From positions 4,960,501-5,024,500 of the forward strand of contig CP066886.1 of the NCBI GenBank assembly GCA_016745315.1: DNA of 64,000 nt, in the 5' to 3' direction. The position numbers and the translations under genes are program-made. The DNA comes from Arthrospira sp. PCC 9108 (GTDB taxonomy: Bacteria > Cyanobacteriota > Cyanobacteriia > Cyanobacteriales > Microcoleaceae). Below, piece after piece: positions 54,153 to 63,974 of this stretch. The notes beneath the pieces were generated by a model. The model was not told the origin of the DNA, did not search any database, and saw only the letters and a list, made by a program, of their open reading frames with translations. Every line of letters starts with the position of its first letter. Position 1 is the first letter of the stretch.

Positions 54153-54760
54153 GGTAGGGGCGGGTTCTGCTGTCAATTCTCCATCCCCACGACCATATCA
54201 ATAAACCCGCCCCAGCGGATAATTAATAATGGTAGGGGCGGGTTCTGCTGTCAATTCTCCATCCCCACGACTTAATGAATAAACCCGCCCCAGCGGATAA
54301 TTAATAATGGTAGGGGCGGGTTCTGCTGTCAATTCTCCATCCCCACGACCGTATTAATAAACCCGCCCCAGCGGATAATGAATAATGGTAGGGGCGGGTT
54401 CTGCTGTCAATTCTCCATCCCCACGACCATATCAATAAACCCGCCCCAGCGGATAATTAATAATGGTAGGGGCGGGTTCTGCTGTCAATTCTCCATCCCC
54501 ACGACCGTATTAATAAACCCGCCCCAGCGGATAATGAATAATGGTAGGGGCGGGTTCTGCTGTCAATTCTCCATCCCCACGACCGTATTAATAAACCCGC
54601 CCCAGCGGATAATGAATAATGGTAGGGGCGGGTTCTGCTGTCAATTCTCCATCCCCACGACCGTATTAATAAACCCGCCCCAGCGGATAATGAATAATGG
54701 TAGGGGCGGGTTCTGCTGTCAATTCTCCATCCCCACGACCGTATTAATAAACCCGCCCCA
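54153..54760. repeat. Tandem array of eight 78-bp units, GGGCGGGTT family
   Basis: Unit starts (GGTAGGGGCGGGTTCTGC) lie at 54153, 54231, 54309, 54387, 54465, 54543, 54621 and 54699, an exact 78-bp period. Copies differ only at CATATCAA, CGTATTAA or CTTAATGA and at AATTAATAATG versus AATGAATAATG. GGGGCGGGTT pairs with AACCCGCCCC in each unit. Because 78 is divisible by three, one frame stays open and would encode a 26-residue repeat; I treat that as a by-product. A short GAGAAACCGGGTTTCTT palindrome follows at 54773-54789. Confidence 0.95.
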
Positions 54761-54807
54761 CCGTTTATGTTGAGAAACCGGGTTTCTTGGCCTCTGTTTG
54801 GGGGCTG

Positions 54808-55932
54808 TTAATATAACTCATATTTGAGTAGAGTGCAGGGTAGGGCCCCATTGTATAGGGGTATCCGTTGGGAAGTTCTTAATCCAATGCGCTTTGATAG
54901 GGCTTTGTTTCCGGTAAAGATAAACGCCGTCCACCCCTTAAAGCGTTGTTTGAGAATATCCCCAAGTTGCTGATATAAATCTCCCAACTCCTCCACATTT
55001 CCCAAACGTTCCCCATAGGGAGGGTTGCAGACAATTAACCCATTATCCCCCGTCGGTTCCACCTGTGATAGGTCTGCCTGCCATAAGCGAATGTGACTAT
55101 CTACCCCGCACTTTTTGGCATTATAATTAGCCTGGGCGATCGCTTCCGAATTATGATCGCATCCTCCGATAGAAATCTGCAAATCTTCCCGACAACTAGC
55201 TTCCGCCTCCCGGACTAACTCCTTCCACAGAGACTCATCAAAATCTGACCACTTCATCAAAGCAAATGTTTCACGAAATAGCCCTGGTGCGACGTTGAGG
55301 GCTTTCAAAGTCGCTTCTAGGGGGAGAGTTCCAGAACCGCATAAAGGGTCTAAGAAAGGGCGATCGCCTTGCCATTGTGCCAAATGCAATAACCCCGCCG
55401 CCAGACTTTCTTTAAGGGGGGCTTTTCCCACCGCCGGACGATATCCCCGTCGATGTAGACTAGGACCAGAACTATCTAGGCTGAGGATGCCATGATTACC
55501 GTTTATATGCAGATTTATGTGTAGATCAGCATCTAAAACATCCACCGTTGACCGCTGACTAAACTTGTCTCGCTGTTGATCAACGATCGCATTTTTCACC
55601 TGTAAAGCCGTAAAATGGGTATGATTCAACTGTCGATTTTTACCTGTACAGTGAACCGATATAGTTTGATAGGGTTTAATATATTCTTCCCAATCTATTT
55701 TCTGGACTTCCTGATAAAGGCGATCGCTGTTCGGACTGGGGAATTTGGCTATGGGAACCAACACCCTAAAAATCGTTCTTGACCATAGATTAACCCGATA
55801 AAGTAAGCGGCGATCGCCACTAAAACCCACCCCCGCAAAGTCCGGCTTTACCTCTCTCGCGCCCAGACTTTCCAACTCATCAGCCGCCACCGACTCCAAC
55901 CCATGAGCCACCGTCGCAAAATACTCAGACAT
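54808..55932 (-). CDS. THUMP-domain RNA methyltransferase (RlmL N-terminal-like)
   Basis: Likely SAM-dependent guanine-N2 methyltransferase of 23S rRNA. The N-terminal ferredoxin-like/THUMP part (residues 1-155) starts YFATVAHGLESVAADELESLG. The methyltransferase domain (about 165-374) has GYRPAVGKAPLKESLAAGLL, LDPLCGSGTLPLEA (SAM loop), GGCDHNSEAIAQANYN and the catalytic VCNPPYGERLG. The 374-residue single enzyme corresponds to the RlmL half of E. coli RlmKL. Its 3' end is 48 bases from the upstream repeat array. Confidence 0.88.
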   Translation of the reverse strand: MSEYFATVAHGLESVAADELESLGAREVKPDFAGVGFSGDRRLLYRVNLWSRTIFRVLVPIAKFPSPNSDRLYQEVQKIDWEEYIKPYQTISVHCTGKNRQLNHTHFTALQVKNAIVDQQRDKFSQRSTVDVLDADLHINLHINGNHGILSLDSSGPSLHRRGYRPAVGKAPLKESLAAGLLHLAQWQGDRPFLDPLCGSGTLPLEATLKALNVAPGLFRETFALMKWSDFDESLWKELVREAEASCREDLQISIGGCDHNSEAIAQANYNAKKCGVDSHIRLWQADLSQVEPTGDNGLIVCNPPYGERLGNVEELGDLYQQLGDILKQRFKGWTAFIFTGNKALSKRIGLRTSQRIPLYNGALPCTLLKYELY

Positions 55933-56468
55933 TCAACTACAATTTAAATTTTTACCGGAATATTTACTAGGTGCAAATACTAATCCCATCATGGGAATTT
56001 ACCATCAAACCCACAATTATATATCATTTTTCCTCAAATGCAAGCAGCCCCAAAAATATCTGTAATCAAAACCGAATCAGACAAAACCCATATATAGCAA
56101 TCCTAATTAACCATATATAAGGGGGAGCGACCATTAGACATGATCGCCCCATTTCACCCACACACCACATATGGAATGAAGCATATTTAGCAGAGACATT
56201 AGTATTCTTTTTTCAGAAAGGACACCGGCGACTGGCCGTGTTTCGTCTCGGTGTCCTGACTGGTTCGCTCCTCACACGCTTGTAACTCTAGCCAACCCCC
56301 ATAGTTTTGTCAACACTTTTATCAAAAAAAATTTTGATGAATGCCCAAAACCCTTACCGAATAGGTAATTTTTATATTTCCCCACACCGTTAGCAATGGA
56401 CGTTTGCTTAGACCCATTCAGCAGCAAATAGGGGGAAGTCCCCACATATTCGATCAATTATCGCTGTC
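55933..56468. other. Non-coding gap with a strong hairpin
   Basis: I find no convincing gene. AGGACACCG (56219-56227) pairs with CGGTGTCCT (56249-56257) around a 21-base loop; read on the minus strand the stem is followed by TTCTGAAAAAAG. The tract CGCTCCTCACACG just downstream on the plus strand resembles the unpaired motif of the cyanobacterial small RNA Yfr1, but the flanking Yfr1 stem-loops are not evident. The rest is plain AT-rich sequence. Confidence 0.4.
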
Positions 56469-57374
56469 CTAAAGCGAGCCGCCCAGGTTGTCCAACCAAT
56501 TAAGAATCAGAGGATTAACCACAGTTGGCCGTTCATCGTGGGGACAGTGGCCAGTTTCGGGAATAGAAACAAACTCAACCGATGCACCAGTTGTAGCTAA
56601 ATCCCGATAAATATCAGCACCCTTAATCGGAGTCCAGGGGTCATTTTCCCCCCAGATTACTAATAGAGGACGCTGTAATTTTGGCAAAAGTTCCGAGGGC
56701 CGAGACCCAGGGGGGGCGCTTAAAATGGAAGCAAAAACCTGTTGTGCGCCGACATCATTAGAGGGTTCATAGAGTAAATCCACCAACTCATCTGTGATGG
56801 CTTCTCGGTTTCCGTAGACTTGGCGGAGGGTATTGCGGATGCGGTGTTTTTGGCGGACTTGGTTAAACACAAGGGGCCCAATAGCGGGGGAAGCGACTAA
56901 CTTAGTAAATGTTCCCATCACCACCCGGAGGGGAAAATTCAACTCTTCCGGGCGATGATTCAAGCCTCCGGCGCAGTTTAACAGGACAGCGCCCCGGCAA
57001 ATATCGGGATAATTTACTGCTACCATGAGACTAAGCAGGGCCCCAATGGAGTTACCGACAAAAACTGCAGGTTCTCCCACCTGTTCACTCCAGAAGTCCC
57101 GGAGCAATTCTTCCCATAGGTCCAAAGTATAATCAACGGCTGGTTTCCCAGAAGCCCCAAAACCCAATAAATCTAAAGCAAAGACCCGATATCCTCCGGC
57201 TGCTAAAACGGGGATATTTTGTCGCCAATGACCAATCGAAGCCCCAAACCCATGGACTAAAATCAGGGGTTGGCCTGTTCCCTGGACTGTATAGCGGATG
57301 GAGTGATTTTTCCAGGTCCAATCGAGAGACTCCAAACAACTAGGGACATTTACAGACGGTTGGGTTGCGGTCAT
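56469..57374 (-). CDS. Alpha/beta-fold hydrolase
   Basis: A 301-residue hydrolase with oxyanion block LILVHGFGASIGHWRQNI, nucleophile elbow VFVGNSIGALLSLM (Ser), Asp in GENDPWTP and His in IPETGHCPHDE. The lid region between residues 150 and 220 is helical. It is similar in outline to haloalkane dehalogenase/MenH-like and to plant chlorophyll dephytylase or pheophytinase-like hydrolases; in cyanobacteria such proteins are often suspected of chlorophyll or lipid ester cleavage. The substrate is not known. A repeat array begins about 40 bases upstream of the start codon, leaving little room for a native promoter. Confidence 0.85.
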   Translation of the reverse strand: MTATQPSVNVPSCLESLDWTWKNHSIRYTVQGTGQPLILVHGFGASIGHWRQNIPVLAAGGYRVFALDLLGFGASGKPAVDYTLDLWEELLRDFWSEQVGEPAVFVGNSIGALLSLMVAVNYPDICRGAVLLNCAGGLNHRPEELNFPLRVVMGTFTKLVASPAIGPLVFNQVRQKHRIRNTLRQVYGNREAITDELVDLLYEPSNDVGAQQVFASILSAPPGSRPSELLPKLQRPLLVIWGENDPWTPIKGADIYRDLATTGASVEFVSIPETGHCPHDERPTVVNPLILNWLDNLGGSL

Positions 57375-57414
57375 ATTATGAACTTTTGTAAACTCTGTGG
57401 TTTCATCATATCAC

Positions 57415-58170
57415 AAAATAATTGATAATTGACAATAGATAATAAATGATTTGGTAGGGGCGGGTTCTGCTGTCAATTCTCCATCCCTACCGGGATATAA
57501 ATAAACCCGCCCCACCCCACCGGATAATTGATAATAGATAATTGATGATTTGGTAGGGGCGGGTTCTGCTGTCAATTCTCCATCCCTACCGGGATATAAA
57601 TAAACCCGCCCCACCCCACCGGATAATTGATAATAGATAATAAATGATTTCGTAGGTGGTGCGTCAGATTAATCAAATTTGCCGTTAACCCGCTAGGTTA
57701 TCCTTCTGACGCACCCTACTAGATAACTTAATAAACCCGCCCCACCCCACCGGATAATGGATAATAGATAATTGATGATTTCGTAGGTGGTGCGTCAGAT
57801 TAATCAAATTTGCCGTTAACCCGCTAGGTTATCCTTCTGACGCACCCTACTAGATAACTTAATAAACCCGCCCCACCTCACCGGATAATGGATAATAGAT
57901 AATAAATGATTTCGTAGGTGGTGCGTCAGATTAATCAAATTTGCCGTTAACCCGCTAGGTTATCCTTCTGACGCACCCTACTAGATAACTTAATAAACCC
58001 GCCCCGCCTTACCGGATAATTGATGATTGATAATTATTAATGGATAATGGATAATGGATAATGGATAATGGATAATTGATGATTGATGATTGATGATTGT
58101 AGTGGTGCGTCAGATTAAGAAAATTTGCCGTTAACCCGCTAGGTTATCCTTCTGACGCACCCTACGAGAT
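57415..58170. repeat. Mosaic array combining two hairpin repeat families
   Basis: It starts with two GGGCGGGTT-type units (GGTAGGGGCGGGTTCTGC at 57454 and 57552). Three units follow in which the left half is replaced by a 68-bp hairpin, GTAGGTGGTGCGTCAG ... CTGACGCACCCTAC, keeping only the right half AATAAACCCGCCCC. It closes with short GATAATG and GATGATT runs and a last hairpin (58097-58166). The last hairpin ends about 30 bases before the helicase gene start. Confidence 0.93.
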
Positions 58171-58199
58171 AACAGATTGATAATTTTAAATTGAGGGAT

Positions 58200-61100
58200 A
58201 TGATTAAACTTGAAGATATAACTCGTGGTACAATTATTAAAGGGATTTTGCCGAGGGAAAATGTCACGGTTATTGATGCCAATTGGTGTAGTAGCGATGT
58301 GATTGAATTGACTTATAAAGATAGTCGGGGTAAACCTAATAATCAACTACTATTTAGGAGTGACCAAGAAACCTTAGAAATTGTGACTGATGGACAGCCT
58401 TGGAGTTTTAACGGAGATGGTGCTATATTTAGGCTGGTGTCGGAAGCGCACCGCATTCGCCTCGCCCATTTGTTTGACCCTCGGCTGGCTGTTCATACTT
58501 CTTTGGTGGAACCTCTCCCACACCAAATTGATGCGGTTTATAACCAAATGCTGAACCGTCAACCTCTGCGGTTTCTGTTGGCGGATGACCCGGGGGCGGG
58601 TAAAACTATTATGGCGGGATTATTTATCCGGGAATTGCTAATTAGGGGGGATTTACAAAAGTGTTTAATTGTCTGTCCGGGGAGTTTGGCGATACAATGG
58701 CAGGATGAATTATATCAGAAGTTTCACCTACCTTTTGAAATTTTAACGAACGATCGCCTTGAAGCAGCCCGCACCGGAAACGCCTTTACAGAAATTCCCC
58801 TATTGATAGCACAGTTAGATAAACTTAGCCGGAATCCTCAATTACAGGCGAAACTCAACCAAACTGATTGGGATTTGGTGGTAGTTGATGAAGCCCATAA
58901 ATTGTCGGCTTCCTTTTTTGGGGGGGAAATTCGGGAAACTAAACGCTACAAATTGGGGAAACTTCTGTCGAGTTTAACCCGCCATTTTGTGCTGATGACC
59001 GCCACGCCACACAATGGAAAGGAAGAGGATTTTCAACTATTTTTGGCTCTGTTGGATGGCGATCGCTTTGAGGGAAAATTTCGGGATGGTGTCCATGTCT
59101 GCGATACCTCGGACTTGATGCGTCGTCTGATTAAAGAAAACCTGCTAAAATTTGATGGTCGCCCCCTGTTTCCGGAACGTCGCGCCCACACCGTAGAATA
59201 TCGTCTTTCGGAGTTGGAAGCGATTCTATATAAACGGGTAACCGACTATGTGAAAGAAGAATTTAACCGCGCCGATACCCTCACCCAAAAAGGACGTAAA
59301 GGAACCGTAGGTTTTGCCTTAACCATTCTCCAGCGTCGTCTGGCTTCCTCTCCCGAAGCCATTTGTCAGTCTCTGAAAAGGCGGCGCGATCGCCTCCAAA
59401 AAAGACTGCGGGAAGAACAACTAATGCACCGAGAAATCAACGCCAAACTAGACCAGGGGATGGTGATTAATCAAGAAGATATTGATGATGATTTTGAAGA
59501 CGCAGCCAGTAGCGAAAGGGAAAACATCGAAACCGAAGTTGTGGATCTAGCGACGGCTTCTCGGACTATTCAGGAATTGCAAACAGAAATCGAACATCTG
59601 CGCCAACTGGAAGATTTAGCCCAACGGGTGCGCCAGAGTGGGAAAGATTGTAAATGGGAACAATTATCCCAGGTAATTGAGGGGGAATTTTTTACCCCCA
59701 AACCCCACAATAGCGACGGGGAAATAGCACCGAAAACCTTGCCGAAACTGGTAATTTTTACCGAACATCGCGACACCCTTAACTATTTGCGCGATCGCAT
59801 TAGAACCCTGTTAGGTCGTCCAGAAGCGGTAGTTACCATTCATGGAGGTATGGGACGGGAGGAGCGCAAAAAAGCCGAGGAAGCCTTTAAACAGGATGTT
59901 AATATCCAGGTATTGGTAGCCACCGACGCAGCCGGGGAAGGAATTAACCTACAACGGGCTTATCTTATGGTTAATTATGACCTACCTTGGAATCCCAATC
60001 GTTTAGAGCAGAGATTTGGGCGCATTCACCGGATCGGACAGACGGAAGTTTGTCATTTGTGGAATTTGGTAGCGGGGGAAACCCGGGAGGGGGATGTATA
60101 TTTATCCCTGTTGCGGAAATTAGAAATTGAGCAAAAAGCCTTGGGGGGTCAGGTGTTTGATGTGTTGGGAAAAGCGATCGCCCAGGTAGAATTGCGGGAG
60201 TTACTCATTGAGGCTATTCGCTATGGCGATCGCCCTGATATTAAAGCCAAACAGCAGCAATTAGTTAGCGATCGCCTCAACCGGGAATATCTGCAAAAAC
60301 TGATCGAAGAAAAAGCCCTCGCGAGGGACTCCCTAGACATCACCAGAGTCCAAGCCATTCGCGAAGACATGGAAAGGGCGCAAGCGCGGAAACTCCAACC
60401 CCATTTTATCGGCTTATTTTTCCAGGAAGCCTTCACCCGCTTGGGGGGAAACCTGCGCCCCAGGGAACCCCAACGCTATCAAATTACCCATGTTCCGGCG
60501 GTCATTCGTCATCGCGATCGCCAAATTGGACTCGCTGAACCTATACTTAACAGTTATGAGCGCATTTGCTTTGACAAGGACCTGATCAGCGTTTCCGGTA
60601 AACCCATAGCCGACCTGATTTGTCCGGGTCATCCCCTCCTTGATGCTACCCTAGACCTGATTTTAGAACGTCATCGGAATCTCTTGCGTCAGGGGACTAT
60701 TTTAGTCGATGAAAACCCCAACTCTCAGACGGAGAGAATCTTAGTGTATCTTGAACATAGCATTCAGGATGCGCGCACCGACTCCAACGGACAGCGCCGG
60801 TTAGTTTCCCGTAGGATGCAATATGTAGAACTTCCCTGTAATCTGTTTACCGAGGACTTCCCCACTGTCTCGGAAGCCATTAATGGGGGATATGCGCCTT
60901 ATTTGGACTATCGCCCCCTCACCGAAGACGAACAAAAGGCGATCGGCCAGATTTTACCCAGCCTCACCTTCCCACAGGACATCGAAAAACAGGCGATTAA
61001 CTACGCCATCACCCACCTAGTCCCATCCCATTTGGCGGAAGTCCAGAAACCCAAACAGGAACTTATTGATAAAACCCTAGCAGCCGTAAAAGACCGACTC

Positions 61101-61748
61101 ACCAAGGAAATTAACTATTGGGACCAAAGAGCCGTAGATTTGCGCCTTCAGGAGCAAGCCGGGAAACCCAACGCCAAACTTAACTCTACCAAAGCCCAGC
61201 AACGAGCCGATGAGTTAGCCACCCGCCTAGAAAAACGGCTCAGTGAACTCGAACTAGAAAGAAAACTTTCCCCTCAGCCGCCCCTGTTGGTAGGGGTAGC
61301 TTTAATCATTCCCAGCCACCGTCTGGAAGCCCGACAACCCCCCTCGCCGAAGATTTCCGACACTTTTTCCCAAAACCGGGAAGCGGTGGAATTAGCGGCA
61401 ATGGAGGCGGTTATGCAGAAGGAAAGGGAGTTAGGCTATGAGCCGCGAGACGTTAGCGCCGAAAAGTGCGGTTATGATATCGAGTCTGTCATTCCCGAAA
61501 CCGGACAATTGCGCTTTATTGAAGTGAAAGGACGCATTGAGGGGGCGCAAACGGTGACGGTAACAAAAAACGAGATTTTGACGGCTTTTAACCGACCTGA
61601 TAGTTATATTCTAGCATTGGTGGAAGTTCCCAGCGATCGGCTGCGCTATGTGCGCCAACCGTTTCAACAAGAGCCCGATTTTGCCGCCCACAGCATTAAT
61701 TATAATTGGCAAAAACTATGGGGACGGGGGGAAATTATGGACAATTGA
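58200..61748 (+). CDS. SNF2/DEAD-type helicase with C-terminal DUF3883-like domain
   Basis: About 1182 residues. The N-terminal part precedes a SWI2/SNF2 ATPase: Walker A FLLADDPGAGKTIMAGLF, motif II LVVVDEAHKLSA, motif III LMTATPHNG, and helicase C block LVATDAAGEGINLQRAYLMV then EQRFGRIHRIGQ. A charged helical insert spans about 400-490. The C-terminal 110 residues (MEAVMQKERELGYEPRDVS, CGYDIES, LRFIEVKGR) form a DUF3883-like, restriction-endonuclease-fold domain with Asp and Glu-x-Lys. ATG 58200 (MIKLEDI) is preferred over TTG 58191. A probable DUF1156 methylase follows after the repeat array, as in known defence-associated clusters. Confidence 0.88.
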   Translation: MIKLEDITRGTIIKGILPRENVTVIDANWCSSDVIELTYKDSRGKPNNQLLFRSDQETLEIVTDGQPWSFNGDGAIFRLVSEAHRIRLAHLFDPRLAVHTSLVEPLPHQIDAVYNQMLNRQPLRFLLADDPGAGKTIMAGLFIRELLIRGDLQKCLIVCPGSLAIQWQDELYQKFHLPFEILTNDRLEAARTGNAFTEIPLLIAQLDKLSRNPQLQAKLNQTDWDLVVVDEAHKLSASFFGGEIRETKRYKLGKLLSSLTRHFVLMTATPHNGKEEDFQLFLALLDGDRFEGKFRDGVHVCDTSDLMRRLIKENLLKFDGRPLFPERRAHTVEYRLSELEAILYKRVTDYVKEEFNRADTLTQKGRKGTVGFALTILQRRLASSPEAICQSLKRRRDRLQKRLREEQLMHREINAKLDQGMVINQEDIDDDFEDAASSERENIETEVVDLATASRTIQELQTEIEHLRQLEDLAQRVRQSGKDCKWEQLSQVIEGEFFTPKPHNSDGEIAPKTLPKLVIFTEHRDTLNYLRDRIRTLLGRPEAVVTIHGGMGREERKKAEEAFKQDVNIQVLVATDAAGEGINLQRAYLMVNYDLPWNPNRLEQRFGRIHRIGQTEVCHLWNLVAGETREGDVYLSLLRKLEIEQKALGGQVFDVLGKAIAQVELRELLIEAIRYGDRPDIKAKQQQLVSDRLNREYLQKLIEEKALARDSLDITRVQAIREDMERAQARKLQPHFIGLFFQEAFTRLGGNLRPREPQRYQITHVPAVIRHRDRQIGLAEPILNSYERICFDKDLISVSGKPIADLICPGHPLLDATLDLILERHRNLLRQGTILVDENPNSQTERILVYLEHSIQDARTDSNGQRRLVSRRMQYVELPCNLFTEDFPTVSEAINGGYAPYLDYRPLTEDEQKAIGQILPSLTFPQDIEKQAINYAITHLVPSHLAEVQKPKQELIDKTLAAVKDRLTKEINYWDQRAVDLRLQEQAGKPNAKLNSTKAQQRADELATRLEKRLSELELERKLSPQPPLLVGVALIIPSHRLEARQPPSPKISDTFSQNREAVELAAMEAVMQKERELGYEPRDVSAEKCGYDIESVIPETGQLRFIEVKGRIEGAQTVTVTKNEILTAFNRPDSYILALVEVPSDRLRYVRQPFQQEPDFAAHSINYNWQKLWGRGEIMDN

Positions 61749-61827
61749 TAGCCCTCACCCCAAACCCCTCTCCCAACAGGGGAGAGGGGCTTTGCAAATT
61801 ACCTCACCAATCCACCGAACCCCTATA

Positions 61828-63905
61828 ATTAATAATTGTAGGGGCGGGTTCTGCTGTCAATTCTCGGACCCGACCGGGATATAAATAAACCCGCCCCACT
61901 CCACGGGATAATTGATGATTGATGATTGTAGGTGGTGCGTCAGATTAATAAAATTTGCCGTTAACCCGGTAGGTTATCCCTCTGACGCACCCTACGTTAA
62001 CTCGGACCCCACCGGGATATAAATAAACCCGCCCCACTCCACGGGATAATTGATGATTGATGATTGTAGGTGGTGCGTCAGATTAATAAAATTTGCCGTT
62101 AACCCGGTAGGTTATCCCTCTGACGCACCCTACGTTAACTTGGACCCGACCGGGATATAAATAAACCCGCCCCACCCCACGGGATAATTGATGATTGATG
62201 ATTGTAGGTGGTGCGTCAGATTAATAAAATTTGCCGTTAACCCGGTAGGTTATCCCTCTGACGCACCCTACGTTAACTTGGACCCGACCGGGATATAAAT
62301 AAACCCGCCCCACTCCACGGGATGATTGATGATTGATGATTGTAGGTGGTGCGTCAGATTAATAAAATTTGCCGTTAACCCGGTAGGTTATCCCTCTGAC
62401 GCACCCTACGTTAACTTGGACTCGACCGGGATATAAATAAACCCGCCCCACTCCACGGGATAATTGATGATTGATGATTGTAGGTGGTGCGTCAGATTAA
62501 TAAAATTTGCCGTTAACCCGGTAGGTTATCCCTCTGACGCACCCTACGTTAACTTGGACCCGACCGGGATATAAATAAACCCGCCCCACTCCACGGGATA
62601 ATTGATGATTGATGATTGATGATTGTAGGTGGTGCGTCAGATTAATAAAATTTGCCGTTAACCCGGTAGGTTATCCCTCTGACGCACCCTACGTTAACTT
62701 GGACCCGACCGGGATATAAATAAACCCGCCCCACTCCACCGGATAATTGACCCTTGATGATTGATGATTGTAGGTGGTGCGTCAGATTAATAAAATTTGC
62801 CGTTAACCCGGTAGGTTATCCCTCTGACGCACCCTACGTTAACTTGGACCCGACCGGGATATAAATAAACCCGCCCCACTCCACGGGATAATTGATGATT
62901 GATGATTGTAGGTGGTGCGTCAGATTAATAAAATTTGCCGTTAACCCGGTAGGTTATCCCTCTGACGCACCCTACGTTAACTTGGACCCGACCGGGATAT
63001 AAATAAACCCGCCCCACTCCACCGGATAATTGACCCTTGATGATTGATGATTGTAGGTGGTGCGTCAGATTAATAAAATTTGCCGTTAACCCGGTAGGTT
63101 ATCCCTCTGACGCACCCTACGTTAACTTGGACCCGACCGGGATATAAATAAACCCGCCCCACTCCACGGGATAATTGATGATTGATGATTGTAGGTGGTG
63201 CGTCAGATTAATAAAATTTGCCGTTAACCCGGTAGGTTATCCCTCTGACGCACCCTACGTTAACTCGGACTCGACCGGGATATAAATAAACCCGCCCCAC
63301 TCCACGGGATAATTGATGATTGATGATTGATGATTGTAGGTGGTGCGTCAGATTAATAAAATTTGCCGTTAACCCGGTAGGTTATCCCTCTGACGCACCC
63401 TACGTTAACTTGGACCCGACCGGGATATAAATAAACCCGCCCCACTCCACGGGATAATTGATGATTGATGATTGATGATTGTAGGTGGTGCGTCAGATTA
63501 ATAAAATTTGCCGTTAACCCGGTAGGTTATCCCTCTGACGCACCCTACGTTAACTTGGACCCGACCGGGATATAAATAAACCCGCCCCACTCCACGGGAT
63601 AATTGATGATTGATGATTGTAGGTGGTGCGTCAGATTAATAAAATTTGCCGTTAACCCGGTAGGTTATCCCTCTGACGCACCCTACGTTAACTTGGACCC
63701 GACCGGGATATAAATAAACCCGCCCCACTCCACGGGATAATTGATGATTGATGATTGATGATTGTAGGTGGTGCGTCAGATTAATAAAATTTGCCGTTAA
63801 CCCGGTAGGTTATCCCTCTGACGCACCCTACGTTAACTCGGACCCGACCGGGATATAAATAAACCGCCCTCTGTGGCTGTCAATTCTCCCACCGGACCCC
63901 ACCGG
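61828..63905. repeat. Fourteen-copy mosaic repeat array (138/145-bp units)
   Basis: GTAGGTGGTGCGTCAG starts lie at 61928, 62066, 62204, 62342, 62480, 62625, 62770, 62908, 63053, 63191, 63336, 63481, 63619 and 63764. Spacing is 138 or 145 bp; the 7-bp difference is an extra GATGATT or CCCTTGAT-type heptamer. Each unit holds the hairpin ending CTGACGCACCCTAC, then GGGATATAAATAAACCCGCC, the right half of the other repeat family. A single full GGGCGGGTT unit begins the array (61840). Copies are nearly identical, so expansion is recent. No open gene is seen. Confidence 0.95.
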
Positions 63906-63974
63906 ATAAATAGATGTGTGCGTTGGTTGACCCAAATTATGATATTTTGGGGGATTAGTTAAACACAGGTTGCC

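Noticed and set aside
54378..54773. A 131-residue repeat protein
   Set aside because: The frame is open only because the 78-bp repeat period is a multiple of three; it starts and ends inside the array and has no ribosome-binding site. Kept as a low-interest finding only.
56272..56457. 61-residue minus-strand protein
   Set aside because: Low-complexity AT-rich stretch without a ribosome-binding site or recognisable pattern.
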